15,774 bases of DNA, from NCBI GenBank assembly GCA_028565635.1, contig JAOXYB010026324.1, forward strand, positions 1 to 15,774. Direction: 5' to 3'. Under the pieces are notes generated by a model. It did not search any database. It had not been told where the DNA came from and was given only the letters and a program-made list of their open reading frames with translations. Of this stretch, positions 7,525 through 15,774 are shown in pieces (the first letter of the stretch is position 1; each line of letters opens with the position of its first letter). The position numbers and the translations under genes are program-made. The DNA is from Phoronis ovalis (lineage: Eukaryota > Phoronida > Phoronidae).

Positions 7525-10500
7525 GTAAGTTTCTTTCACTGACCATTAGACTGACATCAGTCGTTAGAAGCATTGATTGGAGTTTTTTAATAAATGAATT
7601 ATAGTACATAACACAGTTGCTAGTATAATCTGGTAAGCTCTCTGCCAATTTTGCCTACAAAAGTTGTTTATAATGCTTAAAGTTGAATACAGTATCATAT
7701 ATGTATGTTTATGCTTTATATATGTTTCTATGTAAAGCTAGGAGTGGCATATATTTTTCTCCTTTAAATTCAAAGCTAAGACCGCCAGATTATTTTGCCC
7801 TTTACATTAAATTTTTAGACAAATCTTTTGAATGACTTTTTAGGAAATTTATTTTTTAGAAAAAAAAATTATCTTAAATTACAAAGCCGACTAACATTAG
7901 TCTAACTGACCATATTTGACACCAGTTATCAACAGATGATTTTTTAAATGACGATTAAATTATTTCCCTTTTCTGTTTTCATTATTCAATAAGTAAAAAG
8001 GAACTTATTTAATCGTCATATTTTTTTACTAATTTATTACATTACTCACTAAAGGCAGCTTCTCTATGCGTGTTCTTGTGTATACAATGTAGCGATTAAT
8101 TAATTGTTTTTGTTATAGAAATCTACAATAGAAATTATTACTACTAAACCGATTATTTGTGGTGACATTTTATTTTACATTAAAGGGTAGTGATAGTGCG
8201 AAGAATAAAGATTTGCATGTCAATATCGTGACCGTTAACCGGCAAGTTTATAGTCAGTTCCTTTGTGCCCGAGCAGCTTTCTGCACCACTGAGAGTCAGC
8301 GGCTTATGATATTTAGAATACTACAGTTATGATATCAAATCCCCGGGGGCCACTCAAGTAATATGTGGTTAATCATGCTCATGTCCTCAAAAAACCTCTA
8401 AACAAGTGGTTTAGGAGTTTCAAAAAACATGCCCTAAGCAAAATCAAGGCCGAAATTGCTTTTTTTTTCAGTGACCTTTTTTTTTAATTGCCAAAAAAGG
8501 AACAGTTGAGTAAGGAGCATTTGCAATTCTTAAGTGGGAGCATTGCAGCCTAGAAAACCCCCTACACACCTCAAAAATGATACTTTGCAAGACTACCTTT
8601 CAAAACAGTACCCTTTGCAAGACCACCGCAAACACACCTCAAAGCAAAACCATACCTAAGCGAGATCGACTCGATCTTCGTGAACAATTGACCCTAAGCA
8701 AGACCAGGGTTTAAAACCATACACTTTTTGGCCAAAATTGTCGATTTTGTTACCCTAAACGCAGAACGCGCGTTCCGCGCCTGGTCTCCAAAACGGCACC
8801 CTTTTCACGCGTTTTTATTAACGAGCATGAGTACCCACATTTTATTTGAGTGGCCTCCCGCGGGATCAAATCACATTTGAACAATGTCACTAGAATGAAA
8901 CAGCTTCACCGTTATAACTTTCAGATTGGAATAATGCAGAAGCGGTAATGTTTTGGATATGCCTGGTCCTAGCTCTTATCACTATAGCCATTTCTATAGA
9001 AGGCATCATACATCTTATAAGAACCATAGAAAACTATGAAATGAAGGTGTTATCTGGATGGCAAATGGGACTATATGGCGTATTTGCCTTAACGGCACTT
9101 ATTTCTTTGCTAATGCCTCGATCCAGTGCTTATGTAGACCAGATTGCTTCATTGTAAGTTTATTCAACTTGATCATGAAAAATAATTTCTCAACTCCAAA
9201 AAAAGTCCCGGTTTAAAGGGAGGTATAGTGAAAAACATAACAGAAGGCCATCTAAAACCATGTTTCTAATATTCTCGGAAACGATAGTTACAGGAATACA
9301 AATAATTTAATTTTTGAAATCTGGAATTTATAGATGAAAAATGGTTTTTGCATTTAGGTTGGCTCAGATCAATCAAGGTATTTACCCAGGAGAGAACAAT
9401 GCAATCTGTCAGCGTAGTTTTAAAATGTATAATTCAGGTCCAAATCCTAAAAATTAAAATTTTCAAATAAACTTCTAATGGCCGTTTTTACTTTTCCAAG
9501 GGCACATTTTAAAACCAAAAGTAGAAAAGTGATTTGGAAGCCTTAAACATTGACAGCTTAATTTATTTTGAATATTGCTTTATCCTAAAAGCATCTCGGT
9601 TTCGATTAATTAATTTTTATACGGCAGTTTGGAATCTAAAATGTAGCAAGTTGTAAACTAGCTCATGTGTGTTAACGCCCCACGCTTGGCTACTGCTCCT
9701 AACGGATAGTGCAAGAATTATAAATGGTTGAAATTTATTCAATTTTCTTTTTCAATTTTTCCAGCTATTTTGCCGTTTGCCAGTATCAGTTAATGAATTT
9801 ATTCTTTGGTAATTACTTAAATGGTGATAAAAGAATTGTTGAAAAGTATGGAGGAAATCATGTTCTAGATCTGAGACAAATGCTTCCGTGTACACTTTGC
9901 TGCAAGTGTCTACCACAAGCCAGGATAACCAGGTGATATATTAAACTGTTATACCTAAAGTATCATGCACACTCCGTTATATAATGATTTTTTACTACGT
10001 TTTTCTTTTTTGGGATATAGAACAAAGCTGGCAAGAATGCATAAAGTGACTGATTTGTTACTTTTTGCAACAAATGCATAAAATTTTTAAAAAATGTTAC
10101 TTGCAATTTTCCCACGACTATTTTCTTACTATTGCATTAGATTTACATAACTATCGATCGAATCTAAAAGCGAGTCTGAAGCCTGATTCAAATTGAAAAA
10201 CGTTTTTAAATACAAGAAGATATCATCAGATTTTTCTGCCAGCGACTCTTACTCTTTTCATCCTAAGTTAAAACAAAAAAATCTTTGGTTAGTATTTGGT
10301 TAGTAACACTAATTTAGTAACAACACAAATAAGAAGAAAAAAATAAAATCACCACGATCCAAATAAAATTAAGGTTTTTGTTTATTTTAAAGTTTCTTGT
10401 TTCTGAAGTAATTTTCAATAGACTGAAATGTTAATTTTATTTGGGTCGTGGTGATTATTTTTTTTCTTATTTAACTCTATTTATTTAGACTAAATACGTC

Positions 10501-12852
10501 TATCTATTATATCGTTGATATAATCTACCAATGTTTTCAGGTTGAACTGTACTCCGTCCCTTTTTACTTAAGTGACAATATATTCTTCTTCAGGTTGAAC
10601 TTATGGCGTATTCGGATGGTAGTAGCTCACAGTCCAACGTTACACGCACTGCTTCTTATTCTCTTTGGCGTTCTAGAATCTGATGGAATTCTTTCTAATT
10701 ATGAGGTAAATAAGTTAAGATGCAGTACTTATAGTTCGGCGTTGTTCAAAAATACACTTTTACAGTACAATATCTATGAATGTGTGACTTGTTTGAAAGT
10801 TCTGTAAAGTCGTAAAATACCCAAAAAATAAGAATAAATTATTTTTTGAAAACTTGACGATTCATAATTTTTCAAATAGTTTTATGAAGAAAGGACATAT
10901 AAACAGAATACAAAAGTTGAAATCTTGCCTTTTAGGTTGGCTTTGGAGGGTCTGCTGCGATCACTCTAATTTTATCATATTCTAAACTAACTGCTATGGT
11001 AGGCCTAGCAATGGCAAATCTAGTTCTTCCGGATGAACAGCGAACTATCTACAAATCAAAACCAAAATTTATAATTATGTTTCCGATGATGGGTGCTTCC
11101 CAAATGCAGGCATTTGTTATCAAAATTTTATCAGCAGTAAGTGTAATATCGTGCAATCCTGAAATGGGACTGAACGCTGGAGGACGAGCTAACTGTAAGT
11201 ATTTAGATAATGAACACAAGCAATACACTAAAACGTGTAAATACATGCAAACTTATTTGCTTCGACATTTTCCAGTTACGCATTATGATAGTCTAAAGTT
11301 AGTTGAGAAGGTACAGAACACTAACGGATGAATTTATTCAGACTGGCATTATGGGTAGTACAGCACATTTTAGTGTCTGCTTACATGTATGTCGAAGCAC
11401 ACCGTAAGGGTGTTTCCCAAGTGAGTCCAGTAGCTGAAATAAGAGTTCAACTTGCACAAAGAACAGATGCTGTTATAATTAAATGCAATAAAGTAGCTAG
11501 CAGTGGGAACAGAGAAGCAAGTTCTTGTTCATGTGTATGCACTTTTTTTAAATTTTAGCTGTCAAAACCCTTTTGTCTCATATTTAGTTGGCTGATAAAT
11601 TTAAAAAAGAACATCTATTATATCACGCACACTGATAATGTACAGTTCACATTTTTTTCACAAAATCATTAAAAATAGTTTATGATTTTTACAGTGACAC
11701 TAGAGCACAGAGTGATTTTTTTTAGGAACTTAAATCACTTGTGGAATTTTCTTGTTCAAGTTCTTGACCAAGAACTGGTGAAAGTGTATACTTTTGGTGA
11801 AGCGAGCCACTATAGGATAATGGCAATATGAAAAAGTTGACGAGTTTGCTGTTTTGAATGATTTACACTAAATATAAAATTGGACATTTTGCGGTGTGCA
11901 GTTTTAGGCCTTTTATTAAACAGGTTGAAAAAAAATATATTTTGGAAAGCGGTGAAAAAATTTTTTGAATGCCCCTTTATAACAGACCGAGATTTAACAG
12001 AACAGAAGAATTGCATTTTTTAATTTCAACCTATTGCTACAGCACAATCAATTATATAGTTTTAAGAATTTCTTTTTGTATCATAACATATCATGGCAAA
12101 TGATGTGATATAAAAGTTGAAGCTCAAACCACCAAATTATATTTTCGTTGGTGATACCTTATATTAAAATTTGAATATACGAACTATCAAATTTGTTTCT
12201 CTTTTCAGTTTTTGAGTGACTTCCACGAAATGTTGGCTTTGTAATTTAAAAGAGACGTTTATTTCTGTTATAGATATTCAGCATGTTGTATTGATATTTG
12301 AAACAACATTACTGTGTATTATTGCCCGATTAATCTGGCAAGCCCCAGTACCTGAGCCAGAGGAATCTGTTGACTGGGATGAAACGCCACCACCTCTCAA
12401 ATTAAGTAAGTTGAAAAATTTTAGAATTAAGTTTCAGAATTTGAAATGAAAATGAAAAAAGGGGCTCCTCTTTGTAAAATTTGTCATTGATTTCTGGCAG
12501 AGCTAATCAATGTTTTCAATGAATTCATATTTCACAAACGTTCAAATACATTCAGGTTTAACTATGTATAATAAAAACAATAAACTTATAATTACTTGTC
12601 AATAAATTGTACAAGCGAGATTAGGGGACAATAATTGATAAGTTCTGTTGAGCAGACAGTACGTGAACAAAATCAGAATATCTAGCTTGACAAACCTCTT
12701 GAGTGGTACTGTGGCGGTAGTGGTCCACGTTGTATTATATTCTTGCCAACGTTACCTTACTTTTAGATGGAACAGAGTACAAAGTAGAACCTATTGATGG
12801 TACTGATAACCCTGCTTTTGATAGTATAGAACTGGGCGAAGTCATAAATTGA
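7452..12852 (+). CDS. SLC51A-like: Organic solute transporter subunit alpha-like protein (7 exons, 352 aa)
   Basis: CDS: join(7452-7524, 8925-9153, 9765-9932, 10594-10705, 10936-11194, 12274-12405, 12767-12852), 1059 nt. All six introns are GT-AG and every junction is in phase. The family is a plasma-membrane facilitative carrier of bile acids, steroid conjugates and related organic anions, working as a heteromer with a single-pass beta subunit. Seen: seven hydrophobic segments (about 33-56, 70-88, 97-115, 165-184, 196-216, 239-262, 282-302). MPRS (88-91) and IASFYFAVC (98-106) match the recalled vertebrate motifs PRS and ITSFYAVC. A cysteine cluster PCTLCCKCLP (142-151) matches the poly-cysteine loop, and an acidic proline-rich tail ends the protein. 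Length is close to the roughly 340 residues of vertebrate OST-alpha. The related TMEM184 family is less likely, because the poly-cysteine loop and PRS/SFYAV spacing fit OST-alpha. The beta-subunit gene is not in this window. Substrate in this animal is inferred from the family only. Confidence 0.93.
7948..8019. repeat. Inverted repeat in intron 1 (~25-bp arms)
   Basis: The left arm (7948-7972) starts ATGACGATTAAAT and the right arm (7995-8019) ends ATTTAATCGTCAT. The arms extend through AAGGGAAA/TTCCTTTTT-type sequence with about three mismatches, around a 22-nt spacer. In the pre-mRNA this would form a stem-loop. It may be a miniature inverted-repeat element remnant; the stem-loop size also overlaps that of small-RNA precursors, but nothing else supports that. 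Confidence 0.7.
8342..8864. mobile_element. Non-autonomous DNA element in intron 1, hAT-like by 8-bp target duplication
   Basis: ATCAAATC stands on both sides (8334-8341 and 8865-8872), an apparent 8-bp target-site duplication. The inner ends form imperfect inverted repeats of ~43 bp (8342-8384 and 8821-8864), sharing GGCCACTCAA, ATGTGG and CATGCTC in order. There is no transposase frame. The interior has several variants of a CCCTAAGCAAGACC / CCTTTGCAAGACCACC motif (near 8431, 8582, 8610, 8653, 8691). Eight-base duplications are typical of hAT and some P-like elements; the superfamily is inferred from that alone. The right end lies 52 bases (after the duplication) before exon 2, so the remaining sequence must hold that exon's branch point and pyrimidine tract. 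Confidence 0.85.
8925..9153 (+). CDS. SLC51A-like: Exon 2: membrane segments 1 and 2 (aa 25-101)
   Basis: The acceptor is ACTTTCAG (ends 8924), with a weak pyrimidine tract; the donor is GTAAGT after ATT at 9154 (phase 2). The exon encodes the first hydrophobic segment (MFWICLVLALITIAISIEG), a basic/amphipathic link and the second segment, ending with the family motif MPRSSAYVDQIASF. The conserved PRS and SF residues give the clearest homology to OST-alpha. The final F is completed by the first base of exon 3, confirming the splice choice over reading on into the intron. Confidence 0.93.
9765..9932 (+). CDS. SLC51A-like: Exon 3: membrane segment 3 and cysteine-rich loop (aa 101-157)
   Basis: A strong pyrimidine-rich acceptor (TTTTTCCAG) precedes C-TAT-TTT-GCC, giving FYFAVCQYQLM, which aligns with the SFYAVC segment of the family. 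A loop rich in charged residues follows, then PCTLCCKCLP. In vertebrate members this position carries a run of cysteines, thought to lie on the cytosolic face and be lipid-modified or membrane-associated. The donor is AG|GTGATA, a non-GTAAGT but acceptable site, leaving phase 2. The next codon becomes AGG (R157). Confidence 0.93.
10327..10472. repeat. Inverted repeat in intron 3 (~42-46 bp arms)
   Basis: The left arm (10327-10372) and right arm (10431-10472) are near-complementary. They share ATCACCACGA-CC-AAATAAAATTAA, with one substitution and a small indel in the A-rich part, around a 58-nt spacer. The layout fits a miniature inverted-repeat element. Flanking duplications are not clear. 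In the transcript it would form a long intronic stem-loop about 120 bases before exon 4. Confidence 0.8.
10594..10705 (+). CDS. SLC51A-like: Exon 4: membrane segment 4 (aa 157-194)
   Basis: The acceptor TTCTTCTTCAG is followed by G-TTG-AAC-TTA-TGG, which completes R157 and continues RLNLWRIRMVVAHSP. The hydrophobic segment LHALLLILFGVL and the ESDGILSNYE turn follow; family members have a comparable VPDGIY stretch. The donor is GAG|GTAAAT, phase 0. An upstream acceptor-like copy of the same 13 bases at 10537-10549 leads to a stop after nine codons, so it is not chosen. Confidence 0.92.
10936..11194 (+). CDS. SLC51A-like: Exon 5: membrane segments 5 and 6 (aa 195-281)
   Basis: The acceptor is CCTTTTAG and the phase is 0. 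The exon encodes VGFGGSAAITLILSYSKLTAMVGLAMANLVL, a charged cytosolic link (DEQRTIYKSKPK) and the sixth segment, ending in SCNPEMGLNAGGRAN. The vertebrate counterpart is the segment ending in NGGQIACSP. The donor chosen is AACT|GTAAGT at 11195 (phase 1). A second perfect GTAAGT lies inside the exon at 11137, but its use would shift the frame against exon 6 and delete conserved sequence. Confidence 0.92.
12274..12405 (+). CDS. SLC51A-like: Exon 6: membrane segment 7 and start of cytosolic tail (aa 281-325)
   Basis: The acceptor TTTCTGTTATAG is followed by AT-ATT-CAG, completing Y281. The hydrophobic run HVVLIFETTLLCIIARLIW corresponds to the family's last membrane segment (LLILETFLMTVLTRMYY in recalled vertebrate sequence: the LIxET and R match). 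The tail begins QAPVPEPEESVDWDETPPP, acidic and proline-rich. The donor is TTAA|GTAAGT, phase 1. If intron 6 were retained the frame would add about 14 codons, lysine- and phenylalanine-rich, before a stop at 12447-12449. Confidence 0.92.
12767..12852 (+). CDS. SLC51A-like: Exon 7: C-terminal tail and stop (aa 325-352)
   Basis: The acceptor is CTTACTTTTAG. The split codon gives N325, then GTEYKVEPIDGTDNPAFDSI and an acidic end, with TGA at 12850-12852. The tail is hydrophilic and predicted cytosolic. It contains NPAF (339-342), resembling NPxF/NPxY sorting signals; that role is inferred from motif shape only. The short exon is supported by phase agreement and by a composition unlike the surrounding AT-rich DNA. 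Confidence 0.85.
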
Positions 12853-12958
12853 TATGTAACTGCAATTATAACTGCTAACAAATCAGTCACTGTATCAGAG
12901 AAGAATGGATAGAATTTTGGATGAGCAAGAATACAGAAACACTATTAGCTAAATGTTC

Positions 12959-12964
12959 AATAAA
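12959..12964 (+). terminator. Poly(A) signal AATAAA of the OST-alpha-like gene
   Basis: A canonical AATAAA lies 107 bases after the stop codon. GT-rich sequence follows at about 12967-12992 (TGATGTCTTGATGATG), as expected downstream of a cleavage site. This gives a short 3' untranslated region. Other A/T-rich variants further down could serve as distal sites. Confidence 0.55.
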
Positions 12965-12989
12965 TATGGTCAACAGTGATGTCTTGATG

Positions 12990-13759
12990 ATGAAATAATT
13001 TTCTTGTGCCATAGGATTGAAGTATGTAAATTCAGGATTGTTTGTACATTATTAGATCTGCTATGCCTTTGAAGTAACTAATTACTTCATAATTTTTTAA
13101 GAACATTTTTAAAGAAACCGTAATTTCAATTGTAAGTTCTGAACACATTTTCTAGAAAAAGAATGTTATGTAGAGTTCGTTAAAATTTCATTTCGTACTA
13201 TTTTATTATACATTGTAGATAAAATTTTAATATTAAATTACTAAACATGTACAGTGTAACTAGTTAAAAAGAACAGTATTAATATTATATACTAGGAAAC
13301 TCGTAAGGATCGAACTGTTGAAAAAAAAACTTAAATTTTATTCCACACGAACTCAATTTCTTTTGTTTGTCCAAATTTATTTTGTATCGTGTTTATTACA
13401 AAATTCATAAATATTCACGTAGATTCTGTTTTCGCTGTGGTTTCACCAAAATGTACCGGTGATATATTTTCTCGGCAACACATGTACACGTGTGGCTCAG
13501 AAAACTAGGATAGATATTTAAGACATTAAAATATATTGAACAAATGGGAAAGAAATATAAAAACTGCCGAATTTTATTCCAAAAACTTTCACCAGTTATC
13601 ACAAGAACAAATTAAATGTTTTACATGTGATATTGTCTTAAATGTTTACAGCTATAAATACTCTGCAAAAATGATACAGTATGGAACATAACCATTCTAA
13701 TTAAAATATTTTTTTCCGGAACCGTTACTTACCTGCTCTTTTTTTTCGCTATACCATTA
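12990..13759. other. 3' flank of the transporter gene, nothing recognised
   Basis: AT-rich sequence without a credible exon. A 65-codon minus-strand frame (13405-13602) has no recognisable domain and a composition like the surrounding DNA. Confidence 0.5.
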
Positions 13760-13953
13760 CAGGTCTACCTAACCAGCGCGGACTCGAATCGTCAATCCTC
13801 ATTCGTGCGCCTGCTTACTTCTATACGATCGAACATCGAGTAGCAGGATTTCGGTGTGAAAACTAGGGGAACGTGTTAATTTGCGAGGAATTAATTAAAC
13901 ACACGTGCGATTGAGGATTGACGGTTCGAGTTCAAATTGGTTAGGTAGGCCTG
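13760..13953. mobile_element. 194-bp miniature relative of the foldback element
   Basis: It starts CAGGTCTACCTAACCAGCG and ends GGTTAGGTAGGCCTG, the same termini as the 907-2264 element. The terminal inverted repeat is about 50 bp (it includes CGTCAATCCTC and its complement GAGGATTGACG). The interior keeps GAGTAGCAGGATTTCGGTG, matching GAGTAGCTGGAATTTTGGTG at 2176-2195, so it is a deletion-type or sister miniature rather than a chance palindrome. It has no coding capacity. Flanks ATTA and CAGTG give no clear target duplication. Confidence 0.85.
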
Positions 13954-15774
13954 CAGTGAATGGTGTCGAAATATATCTGCTTATGTATGGCTGAATCTGC
14001 GACTAAATGTCTGTATATATCCAATTATAGTCATTAGTAGTTATCGTAAAATACATTTATGGAATTAGTGTATTATATCAACCTAACTATACTCATCTGT
14101 TATGTTCCGTTTCGTTATTTATTTCTACTCGGGGAGTGGAGCATATATATAGAAAGGAGCATAAAAAGGTGAACACGACAGATGAGTTTATTAATCAGGG
14201 CTGTCAGACACTTTTTCAAAAGGGGGAGCGTTTGCAGTAAATTGTGTCTCGGACCAGGACGTGAAGCGGCATGCGGGGGAGGGTCCAGCAGGGGTGTCCC
14301 TTCGACGTGGGGACCATGGCCAGTTTAAGGGCCACATTTTTTAATGAGTGTTATATCCTAGCTCCATTTTGAGCATGAAATCATCTTTCTAAATTGATTA
14401 TAAAACCATAATTAAAACATTGTTTTAAAATATTATATGGTGCAAAATAAAAAATCAGTATCTGTACACTGTACAAATATATCAAGTAATCGTTGTTTGA
14501 ACAAAGGTAAATTTGCTTTCATTGCCAACACCTTGTCGCAACCATACTTCCTCAAATCCTATTTGAAACAGATCTCTAACTTTACTCCGAGAGAACCAGT
14601 TACGACGACTCTGATAAGTATCATGATATATCTATGAGCCAAGATTGCTGACTACTTGAACAAACCAGCCAATAGACAGACAATATCTACCAAGTTCCCC
14701 GCCCGGGGTTCCCCGTACACCATATTATTTTCAGTAGTACTCCTTAAGTTTAAAATACTTTTATAAAAGGACAAATGCACGGTAGTCAGACAAGTCGTAT
14801 TTTTAAAGGGGGTTTAAAGGCCTACGCCTTTACCTCATAATTAGGATATATAAAACTCTAATATAACCATATAATCATAAGACAAAACAGGAAAGTAGTT
14901 TGTCAAAAAAGAAGCTAGATTGGTGAATTCCCTTTTTATATCTTAAATTGAATAAGAAGAAAGAATTAAAATCAGGCAACGATTTATATTTTAATCAGAA
15001 TAAAAACTAATACTAATAGGACAGCAAATCTTAACTTTTTCAGGGACCATTTACTTTTAACTACGGCAATCCTGTGTTTTTAACACCTTTCTGTGGATTA
15101 TAATTTTTTGGCAACAATTTTCACACTTATGAGGATTAATTTTAAATCTCGTGTTTCACACCTTTTTCACACCTGGAGAGTATTGCTACCATCTCCTTTT
15201 AGGCAATGTGTTGGTTTAGACCTTGCACTTTAGCAGTTTAAAATTTATTCTTGTTATAATTTTTTAAACACAGCGGCCCTTTTAAGGGCCACCCACATTT
15301 CAAAAAGTGCAAATCAACTCAATAATCTTGGTTTTTTAAACTCCCATTATTACTAATTTTGGTAAATAAAAGGCCCAGTTTGCCACGAGGACGTAGTTTT
15401 CATTATATTTTAAACATAAACAAACTATTTATTTCGTTATAATCAAAGTAATTTTTTATAAAATTAGCCAAAAAATACTGAAACATGACGAGCCAAGCAT
15501 ATTTTAGACTAATTTTTGTTTATAAAGTTACTAAAAAAGTAGTTTTGTACCCACATTTATTTGTCCATAGTCATGCTCGCTCCAGTAGTTTTCCGAGTTA
15601 TGCTCCGACCGGATAATGTACAAAGTACTGGTTTGTGACAGCTACTCACAATTTTCCGACGTCATCAGCTTAGCCCGTCAGGGTAGCACACAACAGAAGG
15701 AAGTCCCATCCAACGCAATGTTAAATGAACGATTTCAAATATATTTGTTAAATAAACCGACACGCTGAGCGCCA
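13954..15774. other. Non-coding 3' end of window
   Basis: No gene is recognised. A GC-richer patch (about 14221-14330) with GGGGGAGG and GGGGTGTCCC runs looks like an old repeat fragment. TTAAGGGCCAC followed by CATTT occurs twice (14326-14345 and 15281-15300), hinting at related repeat pieces about 960 bases apart. CCGAGTTATGCTCCGACC near 15593 resembles, from memory, a dispersed bivalve repeat. A 66-codon frame at 14437-14637 has no recognisable domain. Confidence 0.45.

Noticed and set aside
10541-10593. Extended exon 4 starting at the upstream acceptor
   Set aside because: The frame required by exon 3 hits a stop after nine codons, whereas the downstream acceptor restores the conserved protein.
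11049-11246. Minus-strand open frame opposite exon 5
   Set aside because: It is the antisense shadow of real coding sequence; its hydrophobic appearance reflects the membrane segments on the + strand.
11328-11558. 76-codon open frame in intron 5
   Set aside because: No domain and no phase-compatible splice pair with exons 5 and 6; exons 5-6 join directly to give the conserved last membrane segment.
7452-12852. Assignment to the TMEM184 family instead of OST-alpha
   Set aside because: The families are related, but the cysteine-rich loop after segment 3, the PRS and SFYxAVC spacing and the ~350-residue length fit OST-alpha better.
1-15774. CRISPR array, bacterial operon, defence system or viral gene cluster
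   Set aside because: No regularly spaced direct repeats, no long intronless genes, and the only gene has animal-type introns.

Overview
This is an AT-rich, intron-bearing animal nuclear window. I infer a lophotrochozoan, most probably a bivalve mollusc. The basis is one gene built of short exons with GT-AG introns, long gene-poor flanks, several non-autonomous DNA-transposon-like repeats, and terminal snippets that resemble, from memory, dispersed bivalve repeats. Species is not determinable by eye.

The only gene I can support is a complete seven-exon gene on the + strand (coding span 7452-12852). Joining the exons at consensus splice sites keeps phase at all six junctions and gives a 352-residue protein. 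It is recognisable as the alpha subunit of the organic solute/steroid transporter (OST-alpha, SLC51A family): seven predicted membrane segments, a conserved PRS motif before the third segment, and a cysteine cluster in a cytosolic loop. It should need a small single-pass beta subunit (SLC51B type), and nothing like one is seen here. A stop codon in frame eight codons upstream of the ATG and an AATAAA about 105 bases after the stop codon bracket the gene.

The rest is non-coding and structured by mobile elements. (1) Positions 907-2264 hold a foldback-like element with long terminal inverted repeats, each carrying three copies of a 10-bp motif in mirror-image layout. A 194-bp miniature relative lies at 13760-13953, downstream of the gene, and two decayed single-arm relics lie at 3683-3765 and 4980-5160. 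(2) Intron 1 contains a different element (8342-8864) with ~43-bp inverted termini and an apparent 8-bp target duplication; it ends only about 50 bases before exon 2. (3) Introns 1 and 3 carry smaller inverted repeats that could form hairpins, and further palindromes sit in the 5' flank.

Layout: 1-906 no gene; 907-2264 foldback element; 2265-7340 non-coding with relics, a tight hairpin, a tandem duplication and a perfect palindrome; 7340-12990 the OST-alpha-like gene; 12990-15774 non-coding with the miniature element. I did not find a new enzymatic or defence system. The most distinctive item is the foldback family with its symmetric subterminal motifs and its relics on both sides of the transporter gene.
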